This document shows, piece after piece, positions 8,190 through 15,547 of a stretch of DNA of 46,141 nt. This stretch comes from Methanobacteriota archaeon (GTDB taxonomy: Archaea; Thermoplasmatota; Poseidoniia; Poseidoniales; Thalassarchaeaceae), in contig PBSO01000033.1 in the NCBI GenBank assembly GCA_002726275.1, positions 1 to 46,141 on the forward strand, read 5' to 3'. How positions within the stretch are numbered: the stretch's first letter is position 1; the number at the start of each line of letters is the position of its first letter. The notes beneath the pieces were generated by a model. That model searched no databases. It was not told the DNA's origin and saw only the letters and a program-made list of their open reading frames with translations. Made by a program: the position numbers and the translations under genes.

Positions 8190-9317
8190 TCAAGGATGGA
8201 AAAGGAACGCAGCGGCCAGCACGGCGTATGCCCCCAGGAGCATTGCACCCTCGAGCCAATTGGACTTGCCATCAGAAGCTATCACATTGACGATGAGTAC
8301 CGCAAGGAAGGCGGATACCGTCTCCAGCATTCCGAACTCGAACGTCAGAGGGACCCCTAGGAGCCAGGAGATGACGACCATGAGTGGGGCGACGAAGACG
8401 GCGATCTGTGTGGAAGAACCCATCGAGATGGCGAAGGAGAGATCCATCTTGTCCTTCCCAGCGACGGTGACCGCGGTGAAGTGCTCAGCAGCATTACCGA
8501 AGAATGGCAGGAGGATGACGCCGATGAAGAGGTGCGGCATCCCCAGTTCGGCTGCTGCCTCCTCCACTGATGCCACCAGCACCTCTGCCATTATGGAGAC
8601 CAGTATGGTTGCTACTACCAGCAGTATTGCTGCGTCTCTCTGGCTCATAGAGGGCTCCTCGTGGTGCTTGGCATCGGTCGCGAAGAGATGGACGTGGGTC
8701 CTGAACTGGAAGAGCAGGAAGAGGCCGTACAGCGTCAGGAGCACCAATGCTGCGATGTGACTGAGGTTCTCAACTCCCGACACTCCCTCATCACCTGGAA
8801 CTGTCATGTGGAAGACGGAGGGCACCACGAGTACGATCATGGACAGCAGGAGTAACGACCCGTTGGAGCTTACCTGGGTCTCCGAGAATTTCTGCTCTGT
8901 GTGATGTATCCCCCCCCAGACGAAAGCGAGGCCCATGACTAACAGCAGGTTCCCCAGAATGCTGCCGATTAGGCTGGCCTGAACCAAGTGGATCATAGTT
9001 GACTCTGTGGCTGAACCGGCTCCTGCTTGGTATGCTGCGATAATCGCCAGTAGAGCTATGATCATCTCAGCGGCGTTCCCGAAGGTGGCGTTGAGGAGCC
9101 CCCCTAGGGACTCGGAAGTCCTGAGCGCGATTTCCTCGGTGGCCCTCCCCATCAGGAAGGCGAGAGGCATGATGGCAACAAGGGAGCAGAAGAACGCCAT
9201 GGTCGCGTCATGCGCGAACAAATCGAAGTAGAGGGCTAGGGGACCTGCTACGATGAGCGTGTTCAGCTTATTCTCCCTGGGGTCCATGGCACCCAGCCAT
9301 CCAACGGTCTCTGACAT
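8190..9317 (-). CDS. cax: Ca2+/H+ antiporter (CAX family)
   Basis: A 375-residue, about 11-helix membrane protein of the CAX branch of the cation/Ca2+ exchanger superfamily, which exports Ca2+ in exchange for protons. The two alpha-repeats each carry the ion-binding GNAAE (residues 80-84 and 274-278), followed by [11 protein letters not shown] in the first half and [11 protein letters not shown] in the second, as in CAX proteins. A short acidic or polar segment joins the halves. The stop is 3 bp from the convergent nikR stop. The start at 9317 is 90 bp from the divergent kinase gene. Confidence 0.93.
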   Translation of the reverse strand: MSETVGWLGAMDPRENKLNTLIVAGPLALYFDLFAHDATMAFFCSLVAIMPLAFLMGRATEEIALRTSESLGGLLNATFGNAAEMIIALLAIIAAYQAGAGSATESTMIHLVQASLIGSILGNLLLVMGLAFVWGGIHHTEQKFSETQVSSNGSLLLLSMIVLVVPSVFHMTVPGDEGVSGVENLSHIAALVLLTLYGLFLLFQFRTHVHLFATDAKHHEEPSMSQRDAAILLVVATILVSIMAEVLVASVEEAAAELGMPHLFIGVILLPFFGNAAEHFTAVTVAGKDKMDLSFAISMGSSTQIAVFVAPLMVVISWLLGVPLTFEFGMLETVSAFLAVLIVNVIASDGKSNWLEGAMLLGAYAVLAAAFLFHP

Positions 9318-9406
9318 GTCTCCTCAAGGTCGGCTGGGCATATGAGTGGTCAATGTTACGGCTAATCCGCGTAGCGTTCATTGCTTCGCACGTGTGCGGA
9401 CATGCC

Positions 9407-9952
9407 ATGGGAGATGGCTTTCGGGTCGCCATTACCGGAACTCCGGGCGTGGGGAAGACATCTGTCAGCGGGTTCCTGGAAGCTGTCGGTTTCACAGTGG
9501 TATCTGTTGAGGAGCTGGCAGAGGAGCACGGCTGCATAGGCGATGAGGACCCTGAAGACGGGGCTAGGCCAATAGACGTCGGGAAGCTTGGTGGCTTGCT
9601 ATCCGAGGTTTGGGCAGCCTCCCCGAGTGGCATGGTAGCGATAGACGGCCACCTTTCCCACAGACTCCCTGTTGACGCTGTCGTTGTCCTCAGGTGCTCA
9701 CCGGAAGTCCTGAAGAGAAGGCTCCACGAGCGCGGCTACTCAGAAAGTAAAGTCAATTCGAATTACGAATGGGAACTTATGGGCGGTTCATGGAATGATT
9801 CGGATGGGGGAGTTCCATGGACAGAGTTTGACACTACGGCGAGTGAGGTAGTGTCCGTAGTTGATGAGATAGAGGAGTGGGCATCAGATGGCTTCAAGCC
9901 AAAGAGTCTGGGCTCGACAATTGATTGGGTTGCGCGGATGGAGGAGTCGTGA
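9407..9952 (+). CDS. AK6/Fap7-type adenylate kinase-like NTPase
   Basis: About 181 residues from the chosen start. The P-loop ITGTPGVGKTSVS lies within the first 20 residues, followed by a short AMP-binding-type segment and a terminal lid region containing RRLHERGYSESKVNSN. This is the archaeal/eukaryotic AK6 (Fap7, hCINAP) family, which has adenylate kinase and ATPase activity and, in eukaryotes, assists late 40S maturation near uS11. An in-frame ATG at 9353 exists, but family proteins start within a few residues of the P-loop, so 9407 (or 9402 in another frame, rejected) is better. The stop overlaps the next start by one base (TGATG), so the two genes are coupled. Confidence 0.88.
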   Translation: MGDGFRVAITGTPGVGKTSVSGFLEAVGFTVVSVEELAEEHGCIGDEDPEDGARPIDVGKLGGLLSEVWAASPSGMVAIDGHLSHRLPVDAVVVLRCSPEVLKRRLHERGYSESKVNSNYEWELMGGSWNDSDGGVPWTEFDTTASEVVSVVDEIEEWASDGFKPKSLGSTIDWVARMEES

Positions 9953-10626
9953 TGTTTGAGAAGATGCGTGCAAAATGGACGAAGGCGATTCATCCTCTGG
10001 TTCTGAGGATGGGCGATCTGGATCCCAGCGTTCTCACATGGGCGAGCCTGGTACTGGCACTGGGGGCGTTCTACCTGCTTTCGGGAGCGGGTGCCGACAG
10101 CGCTGGAGCGATGTCGATACTCGGAGGGGTCGTTCTGATTCTGGTGGCGGGAGTACTAGATGCTCTCGATGGGGCGCTTGCGAGACACCAAGGCGTCGAC
10201 GGCCCCTACGGAGATTTCCTTGATCACACGATAGACAGGGTCGTTGATGTCGGTCTCCTAGTAGCTCTGGGGATGAACGCGGCCTTTGTCAGCGACCCTC
10301 GCTCTGGACTGCTTGCTGGACTGTTGACCCTCTTCGGATCATACATGGGCACACAGGCACAGTCAGTTGGATTAGGCAGGATATACGGCGGTTTCTCAAG
10401 GGCTGACAGAATGGTACTCACACTACTTGGACTGATAGCCGCAGCATGGCAAGCACAGACCGGGACGATGGGGGTCGCTTACTCGAGTATACATGAGATG
10501 GCACAATGGGCACTTCTGGGTAACGACGAGTTGAATGGCGTCACCTTTGCTCTGGCAGTTTCTGCCTGGGGGGGACTCTATACCTTCATTGTGAGATTCG
10601 TCAAGACCAGGGAGCAGCTTCTTTGA
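9952..10626 (+). CDS. CDP-alcohol phosphatidyltransferase (archaetidyl-inositol-phosphate synthase-like)
   Basis: A 224-residue, about 6-helix membrane enzyme. It carries the complete signature D-x2-DG-x2-AR-x8-G-x3-D-x3-D, beginning with DALDGALARH and ending DFLDHTIDR, which binds the CDP group and metal ions. In archaea, enzymes of this size and type join CDP-archaeol with a polar head group such as myo-inositol phosphate; the exact head group cannot be read. The start at 9952 overlaps the kinase stop and gives a short amphipathic N-terminus (MFEKMRAKWTKAIHPLVLRMG) before the first helix. Confidence 0.9.
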   Translation: MFEKMRAKWTKAIHPLVLRMGDLDPSVLTWASLVLALGAFYLLSGAGADSAGAMSILGGVVLILVAGVLDALDGALARHQGVDGPYGDFLDHTIDRVVDVGLLVALGMNAAFVSDPRSGLLAGLLTLFGSYMGTQAQSVGLGRIYGGFSRADRMVLTLLGLIAAAWQAQTGTMGVAYSSIHEMAQWALLGNDELNGVTFALAVSAWGGLYTFIVRFVKTREQLL

Positions 10627-10644
10627 CGGTCCCTTGGGGTCCGT
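10626..10644 (+). terminator. Hairpin after the CDP-alcohol transferase gene
   Basis: ACGGTCCC-TTG-GGGTCCGT is a mirror-symmetric inverted repeat with one T-T mismatch that starts inside the stop codon. It closely resembles the hairpin after ftsZ (GAGCCCC-TT-GGGGCTC). No T-tract follows, so it may be an RNA-processing or stability element instead of a terminator. Confidence 0.4.
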
Positions 10645-10680
10645 GACTAAACACCCACGAAGTGCCTCCCCACTGGGGTA

Positions 10681-11832
10681 ATGGTTATCCTCTGTTCGAG
10701 TCGGCTCGTGTCCGTGAAGCACCTCATCAACAGAGTATTGGAGCTTGAGGACGAGGAGGATGTACCCACGGGACCCCTCGATACCGAGAGTGACCCGGAG
10801 CTTCAGAGCCTCCTGATGTCATTGCAGCCAAAGATCAGGGTATTCGGTTGTGGAGGCTGTGGATCCAACACAGTCGCACGCCTGGAGCACGAGGATCTTT
10901 TCGATGAGGAGTATGTACGAGGAATAGCAGTCAATACTGATGCACAGCACCTGTTGCGAGTGGCCGTTAGCAACAAGGTTCTGATTGGGAGGTCGGCGCG
11001 AGGCAGGGGCGCTGGCGGAGACCCAGAGAAGGGGGAACAGGCAGCCTACGAGTCAGAGCGCTCGTTGAAGGACGAGATTGAGAATTGTGATCTGGCCTTC
11101 ATCACAGCTGGGCTCGGCGGGGGTACCGGCACAGGGAGCGCACACGTCATAGCACGTCTTGCACGCTCCGCCGGTGCCCTCACAATTGCTGTTGTCAGCT
11201 ATCCCTTCCTTTCCGAAGGCGCACTGCGAAGGCAGAACGCAGAATGGGGCCTAGAAAGGCTCAGGGAAGTCTGCGACACTGTGGTGGTCCTTCCCAATGA
11301 GAGGCTGCTAGAAGTTGAGGGAGTCAGAGACCTCCCCCTGGATGCCGCTTTCCGGGTTGCCGACGAGCTTCTGATGAGGAGCATCAAAGGTGTCTCGGAG
11401 ATGATTGCCAAGGAGGGCATCGTAAATCTGGACTTCCAAGACCTCAGGTCTGTGATGGAGAATGGTGGTGGCGTCGCGATGATTGGCCTGGGCGAGGCAG
11501 AAGGCGAGGACATGGCAGTCAAGGCTACAGAGGAGGCTCTGCAATCTCCTCTCTTGGACATAGACATCTCAGATGCAAGGGGCGCTCTGGTCAACGTCGT
11601 TGGAGGTTCAACTCTATCACTAGGGGACGCGGAATCGTGTGCCAAGATAATTCGAGACAGGATTAACCCATACGCCCGAATCATCTGGGGAGCGACAACG
11701 GACCCCAGCATGGGAGATGGCATACGAGTCCTGCTGGTTCTTACCGGTGTGAAGAGCGAGCAAATTCACGGAGCGGCATTGCACACGCAGATGCGTAACC
11801 TGCGAAGTAGAACCGTTGAGTTTGTGGGATGA
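10681..11832 (+). CDS. ftsZ: Cell division GTPase FtsZ
   Basis: The tubulin-fold GTPase that forms the division ring. The nucleotide-binding motifs are present: FGCGGCGSNTV (residues 55-65), GLGGGTGTGS (144-153, tubulin signature) and the T7 loop VNLDFQDLRSVM that completes the GTPase site of the neighbouring subunit. The ATG at 10681 gives 383 residues. Archaeal FtsZ usually begins near the segment HLINRVLELEDEED, so the GTG at 10714 (372 residues) is an equally plausible start; neither has a clear ribosome-binding site. A hairpin CCCC-ACT-GGGG at 10668-10678 lies just before the ATG. It heads the secE-spt5-ribosomal cluster, an order common in euryarchaea. Confidence 0.95.
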   Translation: MVILCSSRLVSVKHLINRVLELEDEEDVPTGPLDTESDPELQSLLMSLQPKIRVFGCGGCGSNTVARLEHEDLFDEEYVRGIAVNTDAQHLLRVAVSNKVLIGRSARGRGAGGDPEKGEQAAYESERSLKDEIENCDLAFITAGLGGGTGTGSAHVIARLARSAGALTIAVVSYPFLSEGALRRQNAEWGLERLREVCDTVVVLPNERLLEVEGVRDLPLDAAFRVADELLMRSIKGVSEMIAKEGIVNLDFQDLRSVMENGGGVAMIGLGEAEGEDMAVKATEEALQSPLLDIDISDARGALVNVVGGSTLSLGDAESCAKIIRDRINPYARIIWGATTDPSMGDGIRVLLVLTGVKSEQIHGAALHTQMRNLRSRTVEFVG

Positions 11833-11841
11833 TGTTCTCGA

Positions 11842-11857
11842 GAGCCCCTTGGGGCTC
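11842..11857 (+). terminator. Perfect hairpin after ftsZ
   Basis: GAGCCCC-TT-GGGGCTC starts 9 bases after the ftsZ stop. It shares its CCCTTGGGG core with the hairpin at 10626-10644. It could terminate or stabilise the ftsZ message and separate it from the secE-spt5-ribosomal unit. Confidence 0.45.
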
Positions 11858-11912
11858 ATCCGTCGTGCTTAAATGAGGTCCTCCGGTCGGCAGACCGCTT
11901 CGAGGTTGAGAC

Positions 11913-12176
11913 ATGGCTATCGAGAGTTCCAATGTAGGTCCCATTGAAGAGACCGTGCAGGGCTGGCAAGATGGCATAGAAGGACGTGTCAAAAGCCTCC
12001 AAACAGGTTCCTACGCAAGGATTTTGAAGATGGCTAGGAAGCCTTCGAAGCAGGAGTTCAGACAGACCGTCATTGTTTGTGGCATAGGGATGTTCGTTCT
12101 GGGCTTCATAGGATTCGCTATGCTATGGGCAATGGATACTGCTCTACCCAAGTTCTTCGCATGGCTGATTAACTAG
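11913..12176 (+). CDS. secE: Protein translocase SecE/Sss1 gamma subunit
   Basis: An 87-residue, single-span membrane protein. The amphipathic surface helix (about 27-55, SYARILKMARKPSKQEFRQ) followed by one C-terminal transmembrane helix (about 56-76) is the SecE/Sss1 gamma plan. The helix clamps SecY in the translocon. Its place between ftsZ and spt5 is the conserved archaeal location. The ~30-residue N-terminal extension is slightly longer than in many archaeal homologues. It is followed after 8 bp by spt5, whose ribosome-binding site (AGGTGA) overlaps the end of this gene. Confidence 0.93.
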   Translation: MAIESSNVGPIEETVQGWQDGIEGRVKSLQTGSYARILKMARKPSKQEFRQTVIVCGIGMFVLGFIGFAMLWAMDTALPKFFAWLIN

Positions 12177-12184
12177 GTGAAAAT

Positions 12185-13084
12185 ATGTCTGATGCATTTG
12201 TTGCTTACGTCCGCCATGGAGAAAAGGTCCTATTGATGCAGAGAGCGGACGAAGTGGCCGATTTCCCCGGTGCATGGGATGGTGTCTACGGAGTCGGTGA
12301 TTCAGATGACTTGGACTCTGTTGCTGCGAGAATCTCAGAGACCACCGGAATCGGTGCCGAGAGCCTGACTTTCGTTCGATCGGGTGATGCAAGGGGGCTT
12401 GAATTCGGCAATAGGCTCAATGATGTGACTCCATTGCTTTTCCTGAGTGACAGTGAGACTGTCGAGGCTCGTGGGCTCTACAAGAACTTCAGCTGGGTCG
12501 ACCCTGGGTACATCAACTGGGTAGAGCCTGCAGATACGTCGGACAGCAGGTCTTCTAGGTACATGGTTCCACAACTGGGCAATATGTATGGAGACGTCGC
12601 ATCTTTCCTTTACATTCTGAAGACCAGTATGGGGCAAGAGCAGAACGTTGCAAGGGAAATTCGTGCTCGCCTATCCGGAACAGGTTCACTAAAGGACATC
12701 CAGGACAAGATCTTCGGCGTTCTCAGTCCCAGTTACCTCAAGGGATTCGTATTCATCGAGGCTACTGCACTTCATCACGTCGAGAAGCTGATAGGGAGAG
12801 TGGGCGTTTCCGCTACCCCGATGAAGAACTGCCGCAAGGTTCTGGACGGCGAGTCTCCACTGCGTGACATTCTCCCATACCTAGAGCCGAAGGCAGCTAC
12901 TGCGGGAATTGAGGAAGGTAACATCGTAGAAATTAGAGGCGGTGCATTCAAGGGGGCCACTGCTAGAGTAATAGGGGTTAGCGAGAGTAAGGAGGAGGTA
13001 ACTGTGGAGCTGTTCGAAGCGGCTGTTCCAGTGGCCCTTAACATCAGAGCTGACCAAGTTAGAGTCACTCAGAGAGTGGAGTGA
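12185..13084 (+). CDS. spt5: Transcription elongation factor Spt5 with an N-terminal degenerate Nudix domain
   Basis: Archaeal Spt5 is normally ~150 residues: an NGN domain that binds RNA polymerase and Spt4, plus one KOW domain. Here residues about 141-233 (FLYILKTSMGQEQNVA to DILPYLEPK) are NGN and about 240-296 are KOW (GNIVEIRGGAFKGATARV). Residues 1 to about 118 are an additional domain with a Nudix fold pattern: VAYVRHGEKVLLMQR, FPGAWDGVYG, an AARISETTGI helix and a final FSWVDP. The Nudix catalytic box is degenerate: in the ARISETTGI segment that aligns with REUxEExGU only one of the key glutamates is kept. Thus it is probably a binding domain rather than a hydrolase. There is no stop or start between the parts, and the linker is about 20 residues. 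It sits between secE and the ribosomal genes as usual. Confidence 0.93.
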   Translation: MSDAFVAYVRHGEKVLLMQRADEVADFPGAWDGVYGVGDSDDLDSVAARISETTGIGAESLTFVRSGDARGLEFGNRLNDVTPLLFLSDSETVEARGLYKNFSWVDPGYINWVEPADTSDSRSSRYMVPQLGNMYGDVASFLYILKTSMGQEQNVAREIRARLSGTGSLKDIQDKIFGVLSPSYLKGFVFIEATALHHVEKLIGRVGVSATPMKNCRKVLDGESPLRDILPYLEPKAATAGIEEGNIVEIRGGAFKGATARVIGVSESKEEVTVELFEAAVPVALNIRADQVRVTQRVE

Positions 13085-13167
13085 GGAGAAAGACGGTTCC
13101 TTAGCGGTTACATCACGCTCAAATAGGGAGAGTAGGTCGCCGGGGCGCACCAAGGGGGTAATGAGAG

Positions 13168-13446
13168 ATGTCAGCACGTAACGAGACACCTCACAAGATC
13201 ATCCAGTCAATGGGCAAGCAGAAGTGCAATGGCTCATGGGAGGAGGCTTCCGAGAATCTTACCATGGACCAAGTCAAGAAGCTGGCTGAGGACCAATCAG
13301 ACAGGCTCACTGGTGCTAATCTGTACGCAAAGTGCCGTGAAATCATGGGCACGTGTGTTTCCATGAGGGTTAACGTCGAGGGCATGCCCCCGAAGGAAGC
13401 TCTCGCTGCTATGAGCAAGGGGGACTTCGCTGAGCATTTCGCATAA
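13168..13446 (+). CDS. rpl11: Ribosomal protein uL11, C-terminal rRNA-binding domain only
   Basis: A 92-residue protein. From about residue 7 it matches the C-terminal half of archaeal uL11: ENLTMDQVKKLAEDQ, GANLYAKCREI, MGTCVSMRVNVEG. Archaeal uL11 is normally ~160 residues, and its N-terminal domain (with the PPLGPALG-type segment) contacts translation factors at the GTPase centre. That domain is absent. An in-frame TGA (13162-13164) lies just before the ATG and only 83 bases separate it from spt5, too little for ~70 missing codons in any frame. The usually conserved Gly of the SMG segment is Arg here. It lies exactly where uL11 should be, upstream of uL1, uL10 and bL12-like genes. Confidence 0.88.
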   Translation: MSARNETPHKIIQSMGKQKCNGSWEEASENLTMDQVKKLAEDQSDRLTGANLYAKCREIMGTCVSMRVNVEGMPPKEALAAMSKGDFAEHFA

Positions 13447-13452
13447 TGCTTC

Positions 13453-13494
13453 ACGAGTTGCGGGAGAGGGAAACCTCGTTGACCGCAGAGGTGA
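13453..13494 (+). promoter_or_regulatory. Possible pseudoknot and strong ribosome-binding site in front of rpl1
   Basis: In the 53-base gap, ACGAG (13453-13457) can pair with CTCGT (13475-13479), and TGCGG (13459-13463) can pair with CCGCA (13483-13487). The order is that of an H-type pseudoknot. The second stem abuts the very strong ribosome-binding site GAGGTGAT (13488-13495) before the ATG at 13500. Many L1 proteins repress their own message at such sites. Five-base stems arise by chance, so confidence is low. Confidence 0.3.
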
Positions 13495-13499
13495 TTTGA

Positions 13500-14144
13500 A
13501 TGAAGGAAAACATACAGAACGCTATCCAACAGGCTCTAGATGAGTCTACTGAGCGTAACTTCGTCGAATCTCTGGAAATTGCATTCACCCTAATGGACGT
13601 TGACCTGAAGAACCCAACCAACAGGATCCAAGAGGAAGTTAGACTCCCCTCTGGTAGAGGCAAGCCAGTCAGGATTGCTATGTTCGCGGGCGGGGAAATG
13701 TCGACCAAGGCAAAGGCGGCTGGAATAGACGTCATCGATCCTACACAGATAGAGGACATTGGTGGAAACAGGCAGCAGGCCAGAAAGATGGCAAACAGGT
13801 ACGATTTCTTCCTATCCGAAATTCCTCACATGGGAACGGTCGGTAGGTTCCTTGGTGTTGTCCTTGGACCCAGAGGTAAGATGCCAAGGCCCGTTCCACC
13901 AAACGTTGACCCTGGGATGATTGCTGCTGGCCTCAAGGACACTGCGATTGTAAGATCAAGGGACAAGGTCACCTTCCACACCGCCATGGGCTCGAGGGAG
14001 CAGGGAATCAGTGAGCTCACAGCAAATGCAATGGCGATATGGACCAGGGTCGTTGGAAGGTTGGAAAGAGGCGCTGGGAATATCCGGTCATGCTACGTCA
14101 AGACTTCAATGGGCCCCTCAATAAAGGTCGAGGTGGTTCTGTGA
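13500..14144 (+). CDS. rpl1: Ribosomal protein uL1
   Basis: A 214-residue protein of the usual archaeal length. It builds the L1 stalk of the large subunit at the E site and, in several archaea, represses its own operon. Visible signatures are LPSGRGKPVRIAMFA in the first part, GRFLGVVLGPRGKMPRPVP in the middle domain and a C-terminal SMGPSIKVEV. It has a near-perfect ribosome-binding site. Its TGA overlaps the GTG start of rpl10 (GTGA), indicating coupled translation. Confidence 0.97.
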   Translation: MKENIQNAIQQALDESTERNFVESLEIAFTLMDVDLKNPTNRIQEEVRLPSGRGKPVRIAMFAGGEMSTKAKAAGIDVIDPTQIEDIGGNRQQARKMANRYDFFLSEIPHMGTVGRFLGVVLGPRGKMPRPVPPNVDPGMIAAGLKDTAIVRSRDKVTFHTAMGSREQGISELTANAMAIWTRVVGRLERGAGNIRSCYVKTSMGPSIKVEVVL

Positions 14145-15157
14145 TTCCAAAGATTGCAGGTTGGAAGCCTGATCGCGTTTCCGAACTATCGGATATCGTA
14201 AGCAGAGACGGGATTGTTGGAGTCGTGGATGTCGCTGGTGTTCCAGCGAAGAACATGCTGGACATGAGAGCCTCACTCAGAGGGATGCTTACCATGACCA
14301 TGGCCAAGAAGAGTCTGATCAGGATTGCATGGAAGGATGCGGGACTGACAGAAGATGACTTGGAGACCCTGCTAGAAGGAGCCATACAACCATGCGTCGT
14401 ACACACGGACTCACTGAACTGCTACGAATTGTTCGATGAGCTGGAGAAGACGAGGCAGGGTAGGGCTGCAAAGGAAGGCGAGTTGGCCCCAGACGACATC
14501 ATCGTTGAGAAGGGACCAACGGAGTTTGGCCCTGGACCAATAGTCGGGGAGTTCAACGCTGTGGGAATCCCTGCTAAGATAGACAAGGGCGCAGTTGCAA
14601 TCCAGAAGACCGTGACAGTTGTCAACAAGGGAGATCCTATTGAGGGGGACCTTGGACTAATGCTCTCCAAGTTAGGCATCAACCCAATTGAAATTGGCTT
14701 GATACTTATTGGGGTGCTGGATGATGGCGATGTTCTTTCGGCGTCTGACTTGGACCTCGACACTGATGGCCTGAGGAATGACATACTGGTAGCCAATTCT
14801 GGTGCATACAATCTGGCATGCAACATACGGTGGTTCTCACCGATAACCATGCCTGCCCTACTTTCCAAGGCTAGCAGCGAGGCCCTCTCTGTTGCAATAG
14901 AGGCTGGCATCGTCAATGATGAGACTGCTTCCTTGTTCATATCACGTGCAAACGCACGCGCTCTGGCCATTGCTGGCCAATTAGATTCCTCAGCGCTCGA
15001 TGACGAGCTCGCAGCCGCGCTTGGCGCTGCTGCAGTATCGAATGCTGCCGCCACGGCCTCCGAAGTGGCGGAAGACGAAGCCGAAGCACCGGCTGAAGTC
15101 CAGGAGGAGGAAGAGGAGGAAGGCGGGTTCGATGGACTCGGCGACCTCTTCGGTTGA
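14141..15157 (+). CDS. rpl10: Ribosomal protein uL10 (P0 stalk base)
   Basis: A 338-residue P0-type protein that anchors dimers of the acidic L12/P1 protein to 23S rRNA beside uL11. The N-terminal rRNA-binding domain includes VGVVDVAGVPAKNMLDMR and SLIRIAWKDAG; helical stalk-binding segments follow, and the C-terminus is an Ala/Glu-rich hinge ending in GFDGLGDLFG, the factor-binding tail shared with the L12 protein. The start is a GTG at 14141 that overlaps the rpl1 stop; upstream ATGs in this frame lie inside rpl1 and encode non-family sequence. Confidence 0.96.
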   Translation: MIPKIAGWKPDRVSELSDIVSRDGIVGVVDVAGVPAKNMLDMRASLRGMLTMTMAKKSLIRIAWKDAGLTEDDLETLLEGAIQPCVVHTDSLNCYELFDELEKTRQGRAAKEGELAPDDIIVEKGPTEFGPGPIVGEFNAVGIPAKIDKGAVAIQKTVTVVNKGDPIEGDLGLMLSKLGINPIEIGLILIGVLDDGDVLSASDLDLDTDGLRNDILVANSGAYNLACNIRWFSPITMPALLSKASSEALSVAIEAGIVNDETASLFISRANARALAIAGQLDSSALDDELAAALGAAAVSNAAATASEVAEDEAEAPAEVQEEEEEEGGFDGLGDLFG

Positions 15158-15175
15158 AAAAGAAGGTGAAAAAAG

Positions 15176-15487
15176 ATGGAATATGTGTATGCTGCAATGC
15201 TACTGCACTCGGCCGATAAGGAGATTGACGAAAAGGGCGTAAGCGCTGTGCTGACCGCTGCTGGAGTGGACGCTGATAGCGCCCGCGTTAAGGCAATGGT
15301 TGCATCGTTGGGATCTGTGGATATCGGAGAGGCGATGGCCACTGCCGTAGCCGCACCAGTCGCCTCGGCCGCCCCCGCGGCAGCTTCGGGTGGAGCATCT
15401 GATGATGCCCCAGCAGAGGCAGCTGCAGAGGAAGAGCCGGAGGACGACGGTGGTGGCTTCGAAGGCCTCGGCTCGCTCTTCGGGTGA
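15176..15487 (+). CDS. rpl12: Archaeal acidic stalk protein L12 (P1-type)
   Basis: A 103-residue protein with the N-terminal dimerisation helices ([34 protein letters not shown]), an Ala-rich hinge and an acidic tail ending [10 protein letters not shown] that recruits elongation factors. The tail nearly repeats that of uL10, as in other archaea. The 18-base gap after rpl10 holds the ribosome-binding site AAGGTGA. Confidence 0.96.
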   Translation: MEYVYAAMLLHSADKEIDEKGVSAVLTAAGVDADSARVKAMVASLGSVDIGEAMATAVAAPVASAAPAAASGGASDDAPAEAAAEEEPEDDGGGFEGLGSLFG

Positions 15488-15516
15488 AGTAACTGCTGAA
15501 TCATAGTCGCGAAGGC

Positions 15517-15531
15517 GCTATGGGCGATAGC
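15517..15531 (+). terminator. Weak hairpin after rpl12
   Basis: GCTAT-GGGCG-ATAGC, a five-base-pair stem, lies 30 bases after the rpl12 stop. No T-tract follows. It may end the ribosomal unit but is weak. Confidence 0.25.
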
Positions 15532-15547
15532 CTAGAGGCGTAGCCAT

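Noticed and set aside
13085-13167. A frameshifted N-terminal domain of uL11 hidden upstream of the short gene
   Set aside because: Only 83 bp are available, with stops in the relevant frame and no PPxGP-like sequence in any frame; about 210 bp would be needed.
14422-15504. Long Ser/Ala-rich open frame on the minus strand opposite uL10 and L12
   Set aside because: Its Ser/Ala/Pro composition is the antisense image of the Ala/Glu-rich stalk proteins; both plus-strand genes are certain.
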